A stretch of 64,000 bases of DNA. It comes from Desulfocapsa sp. (GTDB taxonomy: Bacteria > Desulfobacterota > Desulfobulbia > Desulfobulbales > Desulfocapsaceae). The translations under genes were made by a program, and so were the position numbers. Shown here piece by piece: positions 25,414-34,563 of the stretch (the first letter of the stretch is position 1; the number at the start of each line of letters is the position of its first letter). Under the pieces are notes generated by a model. That model was not told where the DNA came from. It ran no database searches and saw only the letters and a list, made by a program, of their open reading frames with translations. The DNA lies in the NCBI GenBank assembly GCA_022712895.1, contig JAFLJS010000005.1, forward strand, positions 1 to 64,000, in the 5' to 3' direction.

Positions 25414-26058
25414 TTAAGATACGTAGAGAGAATTATCTCTGATGAAATTTGCAACACCCTGAGGTATCAGGCCTTTCACTGATTTGGTCTTAGCAATCCG
25501 CATTCGTACCATAGAGGATGAGATATTGGGGAGTTTCGGGTTTGCGTGATAAATCTTCTTGCTACTTACTGGATGTTCCCAACAGTTTGTAGCATCTTTT
25601 TTAAAGCCCAATTCTTCGATAAACTGTATCAGTTTTATGGTTGATTCTCCAACTCGGGAGAAAACTGCAAAGTGGCATTCTTCTAAAAGAAGCTCACAAT
25701 TTTTCCAGGAAAGGATGTCGAGGAACGTGTCGGCACCACTGATAAAATAGAACTGCACATCAACCGGTGAATGTAGCTTAAGATATTGCAAGGTCTCGAT
25801 GGTAAAAGAGGGGATTGGCAACAGCTGCTCAATGGTTGATACCGACAGCTTATGTCTGCTCTTTACTGCAATTTCAAGCATCGAAACCCTGTCTGAAAAT
25901 GTATTGATTGTTCTATTCTGCTTGTGGGGTGGCAGCGCTGCTGGCACAAGCAGAATTTCATCAAGACCACAAAGCTCTCCTGCGGCATCTGCCAATGCCA
26001 GATGACCTAAATGCACTGGATCAAAGGTTCCGCCAAGAATGCCGGTTTTTCGGATCAA
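25414..26058 (-). CDS. nadD: nicotinate-nucleotide adenylyltransferase
   Basis: A 214-residue enzyme that joins ATP to nicotinate mononucleotide in NAD synthesis. The nucleotidyltransferase signature GGTFDPVHLGHLALAD is at residues 9-24 with the HxGH core, VPAALPPHKQ follows, and the C-terminal ISSSMVRMR covers the SSTxIR motif. The start is TTG, overlapping the proA stop as TTGA, so it is translationally coupled. Last gene of obgE-proB-proA-nadD. Confidence 0.94.
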   Translation of the reverse strand: MIRKTGILGGTFDPVHLGHLALADAAGELCGLDEILLVPAALPPHKQNRTINTFSDRVSMLEIAVKSRHKLSVSTIEQLLPIPSFTIETLQYLKLHSPVDVQFYFISGADTFLDILSWKNCELLLEECHFAVFSRVGESTIKLIQFIEELGFKKDATNCWEHPVSSKKIYHANPKLPNISSSMVRMRIAKTKSVKGLIPQGVANFIRDNSLYVS

Positions 26059-27314
26059 CTTCTAACCTGTCCCTGACCGTAGACTATAAATTTCTGGGTG
26101 GTAAGTTCTTTTAGTCCCATTGGACCATAAGCGTGCAGTTTTGTGGTGGAAATACCAATTTCGGCACCAAGACCCAGCTCTCCGCCATCATTAAATCTTG
26201 TGGAGGCATTTACCATGACGGCAGAAGCATCAACCTCAGCAATAAAACGCTGTGCTTTACTGTAATTTTCAGTGATAATAATTTCAGTATGACGGGAGCC
26301 ATATTCATCAATATAAGCAAAAGCCTCATCCATATCAGCAACAACTTTTACGCAAAGCCTGAGGTCAAGAAACTCACTTCCCCAGTCACTATCCATGGCA
26401 GGAGTTATATCAGGGACGATACCAACGGACTCCTTACAGCCAAGGAGTATCACCCCTTTTTGTTTCATAGCTTCAGCAAACTTTGGGAGATAATCTGTGG
26501 CAATACTCTGGTGAATAAGTACCCCCTCAAGGGCATTGCAGACGCCAGGCCTCTGTGTCTTGGAATTAATAAGAATAGGAGTTGCCTTTGCAAGATCTGC
26601 ATCACTGTCGACATAAATATGACAAACACCTTTGTAATGTTTTAAGACAGGAATCCTTGAAGTCTCAGCAACAAAGCGTATCAACCCTTCACCGCCACGG
26701 GGTATTATCAGATCGATATACTCTTCCTGGGCAAGCATTAGAGTAACAGCCTCACGGTCAGTTACAGGAATTACCTGGATAGCATCACTGTCAACGCCCT
26801 GACTGCTTAACGCTTCCTGCAACACTGAAGCAAGAGCCATATTCGAATGAATGGCCTCAGATCCACCTCGCAATATAATGGCATTCCCAGCCTTTAAGCA
26901 GAGGGTGGCCGCATCGACAGTCACGTTGGGACGAGACTCATAAATCATACCGATAACACCAAGAGGAATACGCATACGCCCAACCATAAGCCCATTAGGA
27001 CGCCTTACCATGTTTTCAATCTCACCAACAGGGTCACCAAGGGCAGCTACCTCACGTAAACCATTCATCATCGATTCAATCACGTTGTCCGAAAGTTCCA
27101 ACCTGTCAAGCATGGCATCGGAGAGTCCTTTTTCTTTGCCTGCAGACAGATCTTTCTGGTTTTCAGATTGGATGAATATGCGTTTGGCATCAATACTATT
27201 AGCCATATGCAGTAAAATATCATTTTTGGCAGTTGATGACAAACTGACAAGTGTTCTGGCGGCTTTTTTGGCCCCTTTTGCCATATCAACAATGGTATTT
27301 TGCAAATCACTCAT
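26055..27314 (-). CDS. proA: gamma-glutamyl phosphate reductase
   Basis: A 419-residue NADPH-dependent enzyme of proline synthesis, reducing glutamyl-5-phosphate to the semialdehyde. Aldehyde-dehydrogenase fold with PLGVIGMIYESRPNVTVDAA around residues 117-136, the cofactor loop AIILRGGSEAIHSN, and the catalytic cysteine in KTQRPGVCNALEGVLIH around 254-270. EYGSRHTEIIITE near the C-terminus is ProA-specific. It overlaps nadD by four bases and lies 148 bases downstream of proB, which supplies its substrate. Confidence 0.96.
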   Translation of the reverse strand: MSDLQNTIVDMAKGAKKAARTLVSLSSTAKNDILLHMANSIDAKRIFIQSENQKDLSAGKEKGLSDAMLDRLELSDNVIESMMNGLREVAALGDPVGEIENMVRRPNGLMVGRMRIPLGVIGMIYESRPNVTVDAATLCLKAGNAIILRGGSEAIHSNMALASVLQEALSSQGVDSDAIQVIPVTDREAVTLMLAQEEYIDLIIPRGGEGLIRFVAETSRIPVLKHYKGVCHIYVDSDADLAKATPILINSKTQRPGVCNALEGVLIHQSIATDYLPKFAEAMKQKGVILLGCKESVGIVPDITPAMDSDWGSEFLDLRLCVKVVADMDEAFAYIDEYGSRHTEIIITENYSKAQRFIAEVDASAVMVNASTRFNDGGELGLGAEIGISTTKLHAYGPMGLKELTTQKFIVYGQGQVRS

Positions 27315-27462
27315 GGGCTTTTCCTTGTTATAAAACGAAATAGTTTGGGTACAGGCGCTATCCCACGAAGAACATTTTTCTTGAGGCTCTCTATGGTTTA
27401 TGTCTTCAATTATTTTCCTGATTACGGTCTAAACCCAGCTTCAGGAGGAATCGAATTATTTT

Positions 27463-28638
27463 TTACAGTAATACCAGATTATCACGATGAATAACTTCAT
27501 CATAATCCTTCACACCCAGTATGGTTTCAATATCATGGCTATGATGCTGTTTGATACTGTTAACATCAGTGGAGTTGTAATTTACCAATCCGGTGGCAAT
27601 GATTTTTCCGCTACGGTCCAGACACTGTACGGCATCCCCCACTCCAAAGACCCCTCGCACTTCAATGATACCAGAGGGCAACAGGCTACAACCGTTCTCA
27701 GTCAATGCAACGCTTGCTCCACCGTCTAGCACCAGATTTCCTTTAGGACGCAGGACATGTTCAATCCACTGCTTTCTGGGTTTTGCTTTTGCAGCAGATG
27801 GCAGAAAAAAAGTACCTATCATTTCTCCACTAAAAAGATGCTGCAGAATAGAGTCTTTCTTGCCTGGACCAATAAATGATGAGCCGCTTCCTGTGGCTAC
27901 TATCTTTGCAGCACGAATTTTCGACTGCATACCACCGGTACCAAGAATACTTTTCAGATTGCCAGCCATGGCCTCTATTTCTTTGGTAACTTCACGAACA
28001 GTATATACTGGCTGGGCACTGGGATCAGTCCGTGGATTAGCCGTGTACAGCCCCACCACATCAGTTAAACAGATAAACATATCTGCATCGATAAGATTTG
28101 CTATAAGTGCAGCTAACATGTCGTTATCGCCAAAGCGCAATTCTTCAACTGCAACAGTATCATTTTCGTTCAAAATAGGGATGGTATCAAAGCGAAAAAG
28201 AGCAAGGAGAGTGCTTCTAACCCGCAAATAGCTGTCGCGGTTTTCAAGATCTGAATGTGTCAACAATACTTGGGCAACACGCTGCTGACATTTTTCAAAA
28301 GCCACTACATAGGACTGCATAAGACTTGGTTGACCAATAGCTGCCAGGGCTTGTTTTTCTACCAAGCCTATTTTTATGTTGTCAGTGAGAGTAAGATTTC
28401 GCTTTCCGGCAGCTACCGCTCCGGAACTGACCAGTATAATTTCACGACCACTTTTTTTTAAAAAACTCAGATCTCGAGCAATATTGGCAATAACTTTTTC
28501 ATCAATGCCATTTTCATCTGTTAAGACAGCAGATCCGACTTTAATGACAATACGCTTAGCCTTATCAAAATAGGTCTGTCGAAGATACAGTCCTTCTTCG
28601 TGACTAATCTGTTGCTCTGTGTCTTTACTGATAGTCAT
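27463..28638 (-). CDS. proB: glutamate 5-kinase
   Basis: A 391-residue enzyme for the first step of proline synthesis. The amino-acid-kinase domain has RIVIKVGSAVLTDE around residues 29-42, LVSSGAVAAG, PILNENDTVAVEELRFGDND around 154-173, and GTGGMQSKIRAAKI around 233-246. A C-terminal PUA domain (SLLPSGIIEVRGVFGVGDAVQC) makes it the long form that responds to proline. The obgE stop lies five bases upstream of the start. Confidence 0.96.
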   Translation of the reverse strand: MTISKDTEQQISHEEGLYLRQTYFDKAKRIVIKVGSAVLTDENGIDEKVIANIARDLSFLKKSGREIILVSSGAVAAGKRNLTLTDNIKIGLVEKQALAAIGQPSLMQSYVVAFEKCQQRVAQVLLTHSDLENRDSYLRVRSTLLALFRFDTIPILNENDTVAVEELRFGDNDMLAALIANLIDADMFICLTDVVGLYTANPRTDPSAQPVYTVREVTKEIEAMAGNLKSILGTGGMQSKIRAAKIVATGSGSSFIGPGKKDSILQHLFSGEMIGTFFLPSAAKAKPRKQWIEHVLRPKGNLVLDGGASVALTENGCSLLPSGIIEVRGVFGVGDAVQCLDRSGKIIATGLVNYNSTDVNSIKQHHSHDIETILGVKDYDEVIHRDNLVLL

Positions 28639-28643
28639 ACTAA

Positions 28644-29648
28644 TTATATGGTAGAATCTTTATACGTATCCAGAAAATTTTCAATTCGTTCTTTTAAATC
28701 TTCAATACCATCACCAGTCAAACCGGAAATAACAGCAGATTCAAGACCTTTCTCTTTCAGGCTTTTCTGGATGCTCTCAATATCCTGCTCTTCTGCAATA
28801 TCTGCTTTGTTCAATATTACCAGGGTCGTTCTTTCTAGAAGCTCCTCATTATACGCTGCAAGTTCGTTAGCCACCACTTGATAATCAGCAAGAACGTCCT
28901 CACTGGAGAGATCGAGCACATGGAGAATAATGCGGGTACGCTCGATATGACGTAAGAATGTGAACCCTAAGCCCACACCTTCATGAGCGCCCTCAATAAG
29001 CCCCGGAATATCCGCGATAATACAGGACTCTCTATATTTAAGGTGCAACACACCAAGCTGAGGTTCTAAGGTTGTAAACGGATACGGGGCAACCTTGGGA
29101 TTTGCAGCTGACAGTTGAGAAAGCAATGTTGATTTACCAGCATTGGGCAAGCCAACCAGCCCAATATCTGCAAAGAGCTTTAACTCGATAACCAGCCATT
29201 TTTCCTCGCCTTCTGTTCCACTTGTAGCAATTCGAGGTGTTCGATTCGTGCCTGATGAAAAATGGGGATTACCAAGGCCGCCTTTCCCACCTTGAGCAAC
29301 AATCACCTGCTCCCCATCTTCATTAAGATCGGCTATTATTTGACCAGTCTCACTATCTTTAATGATTGAACCAACAGGGACTTTCATAATACAATCCTTG
29401 CCTTTCCGGCCATGCATATCTTTTCCCTTTCCATGCACACCACGTTCAGCCTTAAAATGAGAGCGAAAACGAAAATCAATTAAGGATTGTAAACGGGAAG
29501 AAGTTTCTATAATAACACTGCCACCGCGTCCACCATCACCACCATCGGGGCCACCTCTGGGGACAAACTTCTCCCGTCGAAAGCTGACAATGCCCTTACC
29601 ACCATCACCTGCCTTCACATAAAATTTTGCCTGATCTACAAAAGCCAT
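28644..29648 (-). CDS. obgE: GTPase Obg (ribosome assembly)
   Basis: A 334-residue essential GTPase that binds the 50S subunit. The glycine-rich Obg domain (residues 1-158) has FVPRGGPDGGDGGRGGSV and KGGLGNPHFSSGTNRTPR. The G domain has G1 GLPNAGKSTLLSQL, G3 DIPGLIEGA and G4 NKAD. The variable C-terminal OCT domain is missing or very short, as in many relatives. First gene of the unit leading to proB, proA and nadD. Confidence 0.97.
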   Translation of the reverse strand: MAFVDQAKFYVKAGDGGKGIVSFRREKFVPRGGPDGGDGGRGGSVIIETSSRLQSLIDFRFRSHFKAERGVHGKGKDMHGRKGKDCIMKVPVGSIIKDSETGQIIADLNEDGEQVIVAQGGKGGLGNPHFSSGTNRTPRIATSGTEGEEKWLVIELKLFADIGLVGLPNAGKSTLLSQLSAANPKVAPYPFTTLEPQLGVLHLKYRESCIIADIPGLIEGAHEGVGLGFTFLRHIERTRIILHVLDLSSEDVLADYQVVANELAAYNEELLERTTLVILNKADIAEEQDIESIQKSLKEKGLESAVISGLTGDGIEDLKERIENFLDTYKDSTI

Positions 29649-29744
29649 ATATTTATCCCCGTACTACAGGTTACCATCTTAAAAAAAACAAAACTTTCAG
29701 GTAAACAATTAAGATAACTTACCCAAAAATCTATATTCCAGGTG

Positions 29745-29862
29745 GGTTTGTTAAAAATTTAATATCCGAGGCCCACAAAATTCACATCATTACAGCGTAC
29801 AGAGGTCGTAATGGTTTGATTTTTGTAGCAACGAAGAAGATGAAGAATTTCTGCAAATCCAT
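29745..29862. repeat. dispersed repeat (copy D, diverged)
   Basis: Lies in the 333-base gap between obgE and rpmA. AATATCCGAGGCCCACAAA and CATCATTACAGCGTAC...GTCGTAATGG echo the flank and palindromic centre of copy B, with more mismatches, and AACGAAGAAGATGAAGAA echoes its other flank. The remainder of the gap holds obgE's leader and the rpmA terminator. Confidence 0.5.
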
Positions 29863-29873
29863 CACGTAAAAAA

Positions 29874-29917
29874 CAAAAAAAAAGCTCGACCTGCAAATAA
29901 TTTGCCAAGGTCGAGCT
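29874..29917 (-). terminator. intrinsic terminator of rplU-rpmA
   Basis: On the minus strand AGCTCGACC and GGTCGAGCT form a perfect 9-bp stem followed by a long T run. It follows the rpmA stop by about 65 bases and separates the ribosomal-protein unit from obgE. Confidence 0.88.
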
Positions 29918-29981
29918 GATATCTTTTTGAGATACCTACCAAAAGGTACCAAAAGAAAAGATAGAAATCACACAGCCCTAC

Positions 29982-30239
29982 TCAGGCTGCCGGATAAACA
30001 CTTACTCTTTTTTTCTTTTGTCCAAAGTCTTCGAAGGTAACAATACCATCAACTTTAGCAAAAAGGGTGTAATCCCTACCTGTTCCAACATTAGTGCCAG
30101 CATGGATTTTACTCCCAACCTGACGTACGATAATAGTACCGGCGGAAATATTCTCTCCACCATAACGTTTCACACCACGTCTCTGTCCATGACTATCGCG
30201 ACCATTTCTTGAGCTACCGCCCGCTTTCTTATGTGCCAT
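29982..30239 (-). CDS. rpmA: 50S ribosomal protein L27
   Basis: An 85-residue ribosomal protein located near the peptidyl-transferase centre. The [21 protein letters not shown]-terminus and [16 protein letters not shown] are diagnostic. There is no N-terminal cleavage extension of the Firmicutes type. It follows rplU by 67 bases and shares the terminator at 29874-29917. Confidence 0.98.
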   Translation of the reverse strand: MAHKKAGGSSRNGRDSHGQRRGVKRYGGENISAGTIIVRQVGSKIHAGTNVGTGRDYTLFAKVDGIVTFEDFGQKKKRVSVYPAA

Positions 30240-30306
30240 TACCTAACTCCTTATCACCATGTCCAAGAGAACAGAGGTGGAATAAATATTTATGTTCCCG
30301 AATGAA

Positions 30307-30618
30307 TCAGGCGCTGATTTCCTGGATCTTAAGAGCAGTATACATCTGACGATGTCCCTTTCTCAATCTGTAGCCTTTACGACGTTTCTTCTTAAAGATA
30401 ATTACTTTTTTCGCTTTTCCCTGCTCAGCGATTGTAGCAATTACCTTTGCATTTTCAACGACAGGGCAACCGATCTGAACATTCTCACCATCTGCTACCA
30501 TTAATACATCAGTCAGCTCAACAGTGTCACCAACGGCACCTTCAAGCTTCTCAACACGAAGCTGATCACCACTTGTTACCTGATACTGTTTTCCACCTGT
30601 TTTTACAATTGCATACAT
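30307..30618 (-). CDS. rplU: 50S ribosomal protein L21
   Basis: A 103-residue 50S protein. MYAIVKTGGKQYQVTSGDQL and the C-terminal KKVIIFKKKRRKGYRLRKGHRQ are the classical L21 ends. First gene of rplU-rpmA; obgE follows downstream, the widespread bacterial order, though a terminator intervenes here. Confidence 0.98.
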   Translation of the reverse strand: MYAIVKTGGKQYQVTSGDQLRVEKLEGAVGDTVELTDVLMVADGENVQIGCPVVENAKVIATIAEQGKAKKVIIFKKKRRKGYRLRKGHRQMYTALKIQEISA

Positions 30619-30800
30619 TCGTACGTCCTCTTAATATATATGTGCTCAATAATTTTCCGGATTGACAAAAGAACTTCTCTTTAAACCTTTTTTTCAAGGG
30701 AATGTCAACATGTTTCAAGAGTGCAGGAACAAAAAAAGGCAATTCCAGTATATGCCTGCTGGAACTACCTTGGAACTGACTTTCTCGGCATTATCAATCG

Positions 30801-31241
30801 TTAGAGGCCAAGCCTTGCTCTTTCCTTTTTCTGGCGAATGGCACAGGCTTTAATGAAAGCGCCTTCCTTCCCATGTTTACGAACTGAGACAGAAGTTTTC
30901 CCCTGCTTCCCTTTGGTTGTAACCCAACTCACTTCATAACGATTAAACTTTTCATTCAGACGTACACCAACAACTCCAGTTCCTGAATTACTCACAGTGA
31001 CAAGATGCTTATTAGTACGAATCTTACCAAGTCTCTTCTCAGTGGTGTCGCGCCAGGCAATAGCCGCGAGTAAACTGGAATATCTCCCGCCGCATTTTTT
31101 ATCAGAGAAAAACTTAGAATGCGTTTTACCTTGAAAACGAACACGCACGTACCAACCATGGGTTCGCTTGGACTCTTGATCAATTCGAGCAATGTCCTTG
31201 TGTTTTTCAAGCATCACCTTCTGCTTCTCGCCTCTGTCCAT
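30801..31241 (-). CDS. AP2/ERF-like DNA-binding protein
   Basis: A 146-residue basic protein. Two related units are visible: residues 28-70 (GWYVRVRFQGKTHSKFFSDK...SLLAAIAWRD) and 88-140 (GVVGVRLNEKFNRYEVSWVT...GAFIKACAIRQ). Each is a three-stranded sheet followed by a helix with the order of an AP2 DNA-binding domain. In bacteria such domains are found in homing endonucleases and small regulators; no HNH nuclease motif is visible here. AAGGAG precedes ATG by seven bases. Target and role are unknown. Confidence 0.65.
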   Translation of the reverse strand: MDRGEKQKVMLEKHKDIARIDQESKRTHGWYVRVRFQGKTHSKFFSDKKCGGRYSSLLAAIAWRDTTEKRLGKIRTNKHLVTVSNSGTGVVGVRLNEKFNRYEVSWVTTKGKQGKTSVSVRKHGKEGAFIKACAIRQKKERARLGL

Positions 31242-31545
31242 AACAATTCTCCTTTCTTTTGGTAGGGAAACTCTATAATGTAAAACGTAAATTTCGAGAT
31301 AATTTCGATTTTCTCATTGTCCACCAGCAACAGCTCAAAGTCATGGAAGGTAGGCCCTGCTGAACACTTAGCGCATAAGAAAGTACTCGCAGTACCTACT
31401 TGTACTGTCAGGCATTGTCAATGATTATTAATAACATCTAAGAGACGCCCAACAGGTTAATCTACCTACCCTAACCACCATTACTCAAAATGTAGTATAT
31501 AAGGTTGTAAAATAATAAACACCTTCAGACTCGGCACAAACAAAT
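31242..31545. other. 304-base gap without recognised gene
   Basis: Divergent upstream region between the AP2-like gene and the MazG-like gene. I see AT-rich promoter-like sequence near both ends and no coherent reading frame, repeat copy or structured RNA. Confidence 0.4.
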
Positions 31546-31941
31546 ATGAGCCATAAAAATAATTTATTTATCACCTTTTGTGACACAGTCAGCAGATTAC
31601 GTGCACAGAACGGCTGCCCATGGGACAAGAAACAGACCAGTTACTCCCTGAAAAAGTATATCAGAGAAGAGACTGATGAATTGCTGGAAGCCATTGATGC
31701 AAACGATGCTGAGCATATTTGCGAGGAGGCTGGTGACATTTTATTTCTTATTGCTCTTTTAGCAGAAATACACAAGGAAAATAATGAATTCACAATGAAT
31801 GAAATTCTTTCTACAATTACACGCAAAATGAACCGAAGACATCCACACGTATTCGGCGACGCGAGAATAGGCAGCGAGGAAGAGTTAAATATTCAATGGG
31901 AAAAAATCAAATCTGAAGAACGATCAAAAAAAAGAAATTGA
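31546..31941 (+). CDS. MazG-family nucleotide pyrophosphohydrolase (single domain)
   Basis: A 131-residue protein that hydrolyses nucleoside triphosphates to monophosphates and pyrophosphate, removing aberrant or excess NTPs. The signature LRAQNGCPWDKKQT is at residues 19-32, with metal ligands in REETDELLEAI (E-x2-E) and CEEAGDILFLI (E-x2-D). NRRHPHVFGDARI closes the domain. E. coli MazG has two such domains; this is a single-domain form, which is common. Its stop overlaps the -35 element of the rpsF promoter. Confidence 0.9.
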   Translation: MSHKNNLFITFCDTVSRLRAQNGCPWDKKQTSYSLKKYIREETDELLEAIDANDAEHICEEAGDILFLIALLAEIHKENNEFTMNEILSTITRKMNRRHPHVFGDARIGSEEELNIQWEKIKSEERSKKRN

Positions 31942-31966
31942 CACAAACAGCTAAGCATTGTATTTT
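31938..31966 (+). promoter_or_regulatory. sigma-70-type promoter for the rpsF operon
   Basis: TTGACA, a 17-base spacer and TATTTT. The -35 box is a perfect consensus and overlaps the mazG stop codon. This would give a leader of about 130 bases before rpsF. Confidence 0.6.
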
Positions 31967-32106
31967 TTACTGTTTCGTTATGGAGACACGTTTCTTTTGA
32001 AACGGTCAACTTTTTCGCATGAAGCGGAAAAGCCCTCTTCGCTCTTAGCTATCTAAGGGCCACCCGGGGAAATTTCCCCACACCATGAGTCCACGAGGAG
32101 GAACTT

Positions 32107-32565
32107 ATGCGCAGGTATGAAACGATCTATATTCTTCGTCCCACACTGGGAGAAGAAGAGATCAACAAAGTAATTGAAGGCACAAACGCTATTCTCTCAT
32201 CTGACAGCGGTGAAGTCATCGCCCTTGATAAAATGGGATTACGTAAACTTGCTTATCTTATTAAAAAAGAATCCAACGGCTATTATGTCTTCTGTGACTA
32301 CGGCACCGATCCTGCCAACGTTACTGAAATGGAACGTAAGTTCCGTATTGACGACGCTGTAATGAAGTACATGACTGTAAAACTTGCTGACACTATCGAT
32401 GCCGATGGTATCACTGCTGCTCGCAGCGAATACGAAGCTGCCAAAGTAGCTGCTGCTGAAGAACTTGCAGAGGAAGAAGAAGCAGATAGTGATAAGAAAG
32501 TTGATTCAACTGAGACCAAACCAAAGGCCAAAGAAGAATCTACAACTGAAAAGTCAGGAGAATAA
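32107..32565 (+). CDS. rpsF: 30S ribosomal protein S6
   Basis: A 152-residue 30S protein that pairs with S18 on the platform. [19 protein letters not shown] and the [20 protein letters not shown] strand are characteristic. The last 50 residues or so form a charged Glu/Lys-rich tail ([14 protein letters not shown]), longer than in most homologues. GAGGAGG lies seven bases before ATG. One base separates it from rpsR. The leader holds the palindrome GGGGAAATTTCCCC at 32066-32079, possibly an S6:S18 autoregulatory structure. Confidence 0.97.
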   Translation: MRRYETIYILRPTLGEEEINKVIEGTNAILSSDSGEVIALDKMGLRKLAYLIKKESNGYYVFCDYGTDPANVTEMERKFRIDDAVMKYMTVKLADTIDADGITAARSEYEAAKVAAAEELAEEEEADSDKKVDSTETKPKAKEESTTEKSGE

Positions 32566-32566
32566 T

Positions 32567-32806
32567 ATGCCCCCTAAGAAAAGGATTTTCCAGAGAAGAA
32601 GAGTATGCCGTTTCTGTACCGATTCAGAAATGATCATCAATTATAAAGATGTTAAGGTTCTTCGCAATTTCGTTACCGAACGTGGCAAGATTATTCCCCG
32701 AAGAATTTTTGGAACCTGTGCGTCACATCAGCGTCAGGTTTGTGAAGCAATTAAAAGAGCGAGACAGATTGCTCTGCTTCCATACTCAGGTAACACCCCA
32801 AGGTGA
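32567..32806 (+). CDS. rpsR: 30S ribosomal protein S18
   Basis: A 79-residue 30S protein. The start is the ATG one base after the rpsF stop, with TCAGGAG inside the end of rpsF as ribosome site. RRRVCRFC near residue 10 supplies a cysteine pair of the zinc-capable S18 type, and [19 protein letters not shown] is the family core. Directly coupled to rpsF. Confidence 0.97.
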   Translation: MPPKKRIFQRRRVCRFCTDSEMIINYKDVKVLRNFVTERGKIIPRRIFGTCASHQRQVCEAIKRARQIALLPYSGNTPR

Positions 32807-32830
32807 TACTCGCTAAATCGTGTTAAACTA

Positions 32831-33799
32831 ATGAACCCAGAAAACGAATCAACGGATTCCAATAAATTTGTTCAACATATTTTACTGGTTACTGTTGTTA
32901 TTCTGCTTCCCGGTTTCTTAGGAGCAATATTTGGCTGGATTCATATGCTCCTTCCTCTGCTGGTTTTTTTCTATCTTGTCAGATATGGAACCAACAGAGG
33001 GAAAAAATACATTCTTTTTGGATGTGTGCTTGCCTGTGCGGCAGGTTTGATCTTTCAGATTATTGAACAGCTACTGTTTTCATTAACCCTGATTCCCATC
33101 GGTTTTATACTGGCAGATTCAGTGAAGAAGGGAGAAGCTCCACATATTGCTGGACTTAAAGGAACCTTTGGTCTTATCGGGACCTGGATAATTGCAACAT
33201 CTATCCTATCCTTTGGCATGGAGCACCACCCTTACACTCTGCTGATTAACTCACTGGGGCAAGGAATGGATGAAGCACTTGCCTATTACAAAGCAAACAG
33301 TACCGTTCCTACGGAGACACTGTATATGCTGCAGCAGACCCTTGAACAGATGAAAGTCTGGATTCCAAAGGTTTTGCCCGGCATTCTTGGCTGTATAACG
33401 CTCCTTGTCACCTGGGTTACCATGGTTGGCGGAAATCGTTTACTCTTCAAGATAACTGGTGTCAGGCCGTGGGCCGAGTACCGATACTGGGTTATGCCCG
33501 AAAAACTGGTCTGGTTTGTAATTGTTTCTGCGCTACTGGTTATGCTCCCTATGGAATCAGGTAAAATAATAGGCCTCAATGTGCTTCTGATCAGCGGCTT
33601 ATTATACTGTTTTCAGGGAACATCAATCATGATTTTCTACTTTAGTAAGTGGAGTGTCCCTGTACTCTTACGCACCGTCATTTATCTGATTTTATTCTTC
33701 CAGTCATTTGGCGCAATTTTTCTGGCCATAATTGGAGTAATCGATGTATGGGTTGATGTAAGAAAACTTAAGAGCAACGAACAAGAATCTGACAGCTAA
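32831..33799 (+). CDS. DUF2232 (YybS-like) membrane protein
   Basis: A 322-residue inner-membrane protein with about seven or eight hydrophobic helices (ILLVTVVILLPGFLGAIFGW; LVFFYLVRYG; FIVIV-type WFVIVSALLVMLPM; LLISGLLYCFQGTSIMIFYF; FFQSFGAIFLAIIGVIDVWV). The pattern and the position between rpsR and rplI match the DUF2232 protein conserved there in Desulfobacterota and Firmicutes. It may transport or chaperone something linked to translation or envelope, but no function is established to my knowledge. Confidence 0.82.
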   Translation: MNPENESTDSNKFVQHILLVTVVILLPGFLGAIFGWIHMLLPLLVFFYLVRYGTNRGKKYILFGCVLACAAGLIFQIIEQLLFSLTLIPIGFILADSVKKGEAPHIAGLKGTFGLIGTWIIATSILSFGMEHHPYTLLINSLGQGMDEALAYYKANSTVPTETLYMLQQTLEQMKVWIPKVLPGILGCITLLVTWVTMVGGNRLLFKITGVRPWAEYRYWVMPEKLVWFVIVSALLVMLPMESGKIIGLNVLLISGLLYCFQGTSIMIFYFSKWSVPVLLRTVIYLILFFQSFGAIFLAIIGVIDVWVDVRKLKSNEQESDS

Positions 33800-33881
33800 C
33801 GTTATTTAATTATTTACACTATATAAATCCTTCATTAATACTACTTATGAAGGTCGCCATACGAACTCAAGGAGATCTACA

Positions 33882-34346
33882 ATGGAAGTTATTTTAAAAG
33901 AGACTATCGACACCCTTGGCAGGGAAGGCGATATCGTAACAGTGAAACCCGGATACGGGCGTAACTATCTTCTCCCCCAGCAAAAAGCAGTTTTTGCAAC
34001 TCCTGCCAATATTGAAGCAGTTGAAAAGAACAAAGCGGAAATTGAAACTCGCCTTAAAGCTGACCTTAGTGCAGCTGAAGCACTGGCCAAGAAGCTTTCA
34101 GGTACCACCATCACCATTGCTATGCTTACCAGTGATGACCAGAGACTTTTCGGCTCTGTTACCGAAACTGATATCATCAAAAAGCTTGCTGAAGATACCA
34201 GCGTAGAGCTACAGAAGAAGCAGATTCTTCTCATTGATCCTATCAAAACACTGGGTGAAACCATTGTATCTTGTAAGCTTGGATATGAAACCATTGTTGA
34301 TATCACAGTGCTGGTTGTCCCATTGAAGGAAACTGAAGAAGCGTAA
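33882..34346 (+). CDS. rplI: 50S ribosomal protein L9
   Basis: A 154-residue 50S protein with its two usual domains: the rRNA-binding N-domain (MEVILKETIDTLGREGDIVT, GYGRNYLLPQQKAVFAT), a long connecting helix, and a C-domain (LFGSVTETDIIKKLAED). TCAAGGAG precedes ATG. Followed by an intrinsic terminator, ending the rpsF-rpsR-DUF2232-rplI unit. Confidence 0.97.
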   Translation: MEVILKETIDTLGREGDIVTVKPGYGRNYLLPQQKAVFATPANIEAVEKNKAEIETRLKADLSAAEALAKKLSGTTITIAMLTSDDQRLFGSVTETDIIKKLAEDTSVELQKKQILLIDPIKTLGETIVSCKLGYETIVDITVLVVPLKETEEA

Positions 34347-34396
34347 TTCTTTTGCATTTCTTTATATATTAGCTCATAGTTACAGAGCTAAACAAG

Positions 34397-34446
34397 CAAC
34401 ACACTGTCAGGGGTTATTCACCCTTTGCACGGTGTGTTGTTGTTTT
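34397..34446 (+). terminator. intrinsic terminator after rplI
   Basis: CAACACAC pairs with GTGTGTTG, with an inner GGG/CCC pairing (AGGG...CCCT), and is followed by TTGTTTT. About 50 bases past the rplI stop. Confidence 0.8.
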
Positions 34447-34563
34447 AGTTGGCCACACCTTTACAAAGTTCCTTTCAAAAAATGTGAAAAGAACTGTTAA
34501 GGTACTGAATAGAGTATCACTCATACCTGCTTTTCACAGAAACAAGAGCCCCCTGGAATTGAA

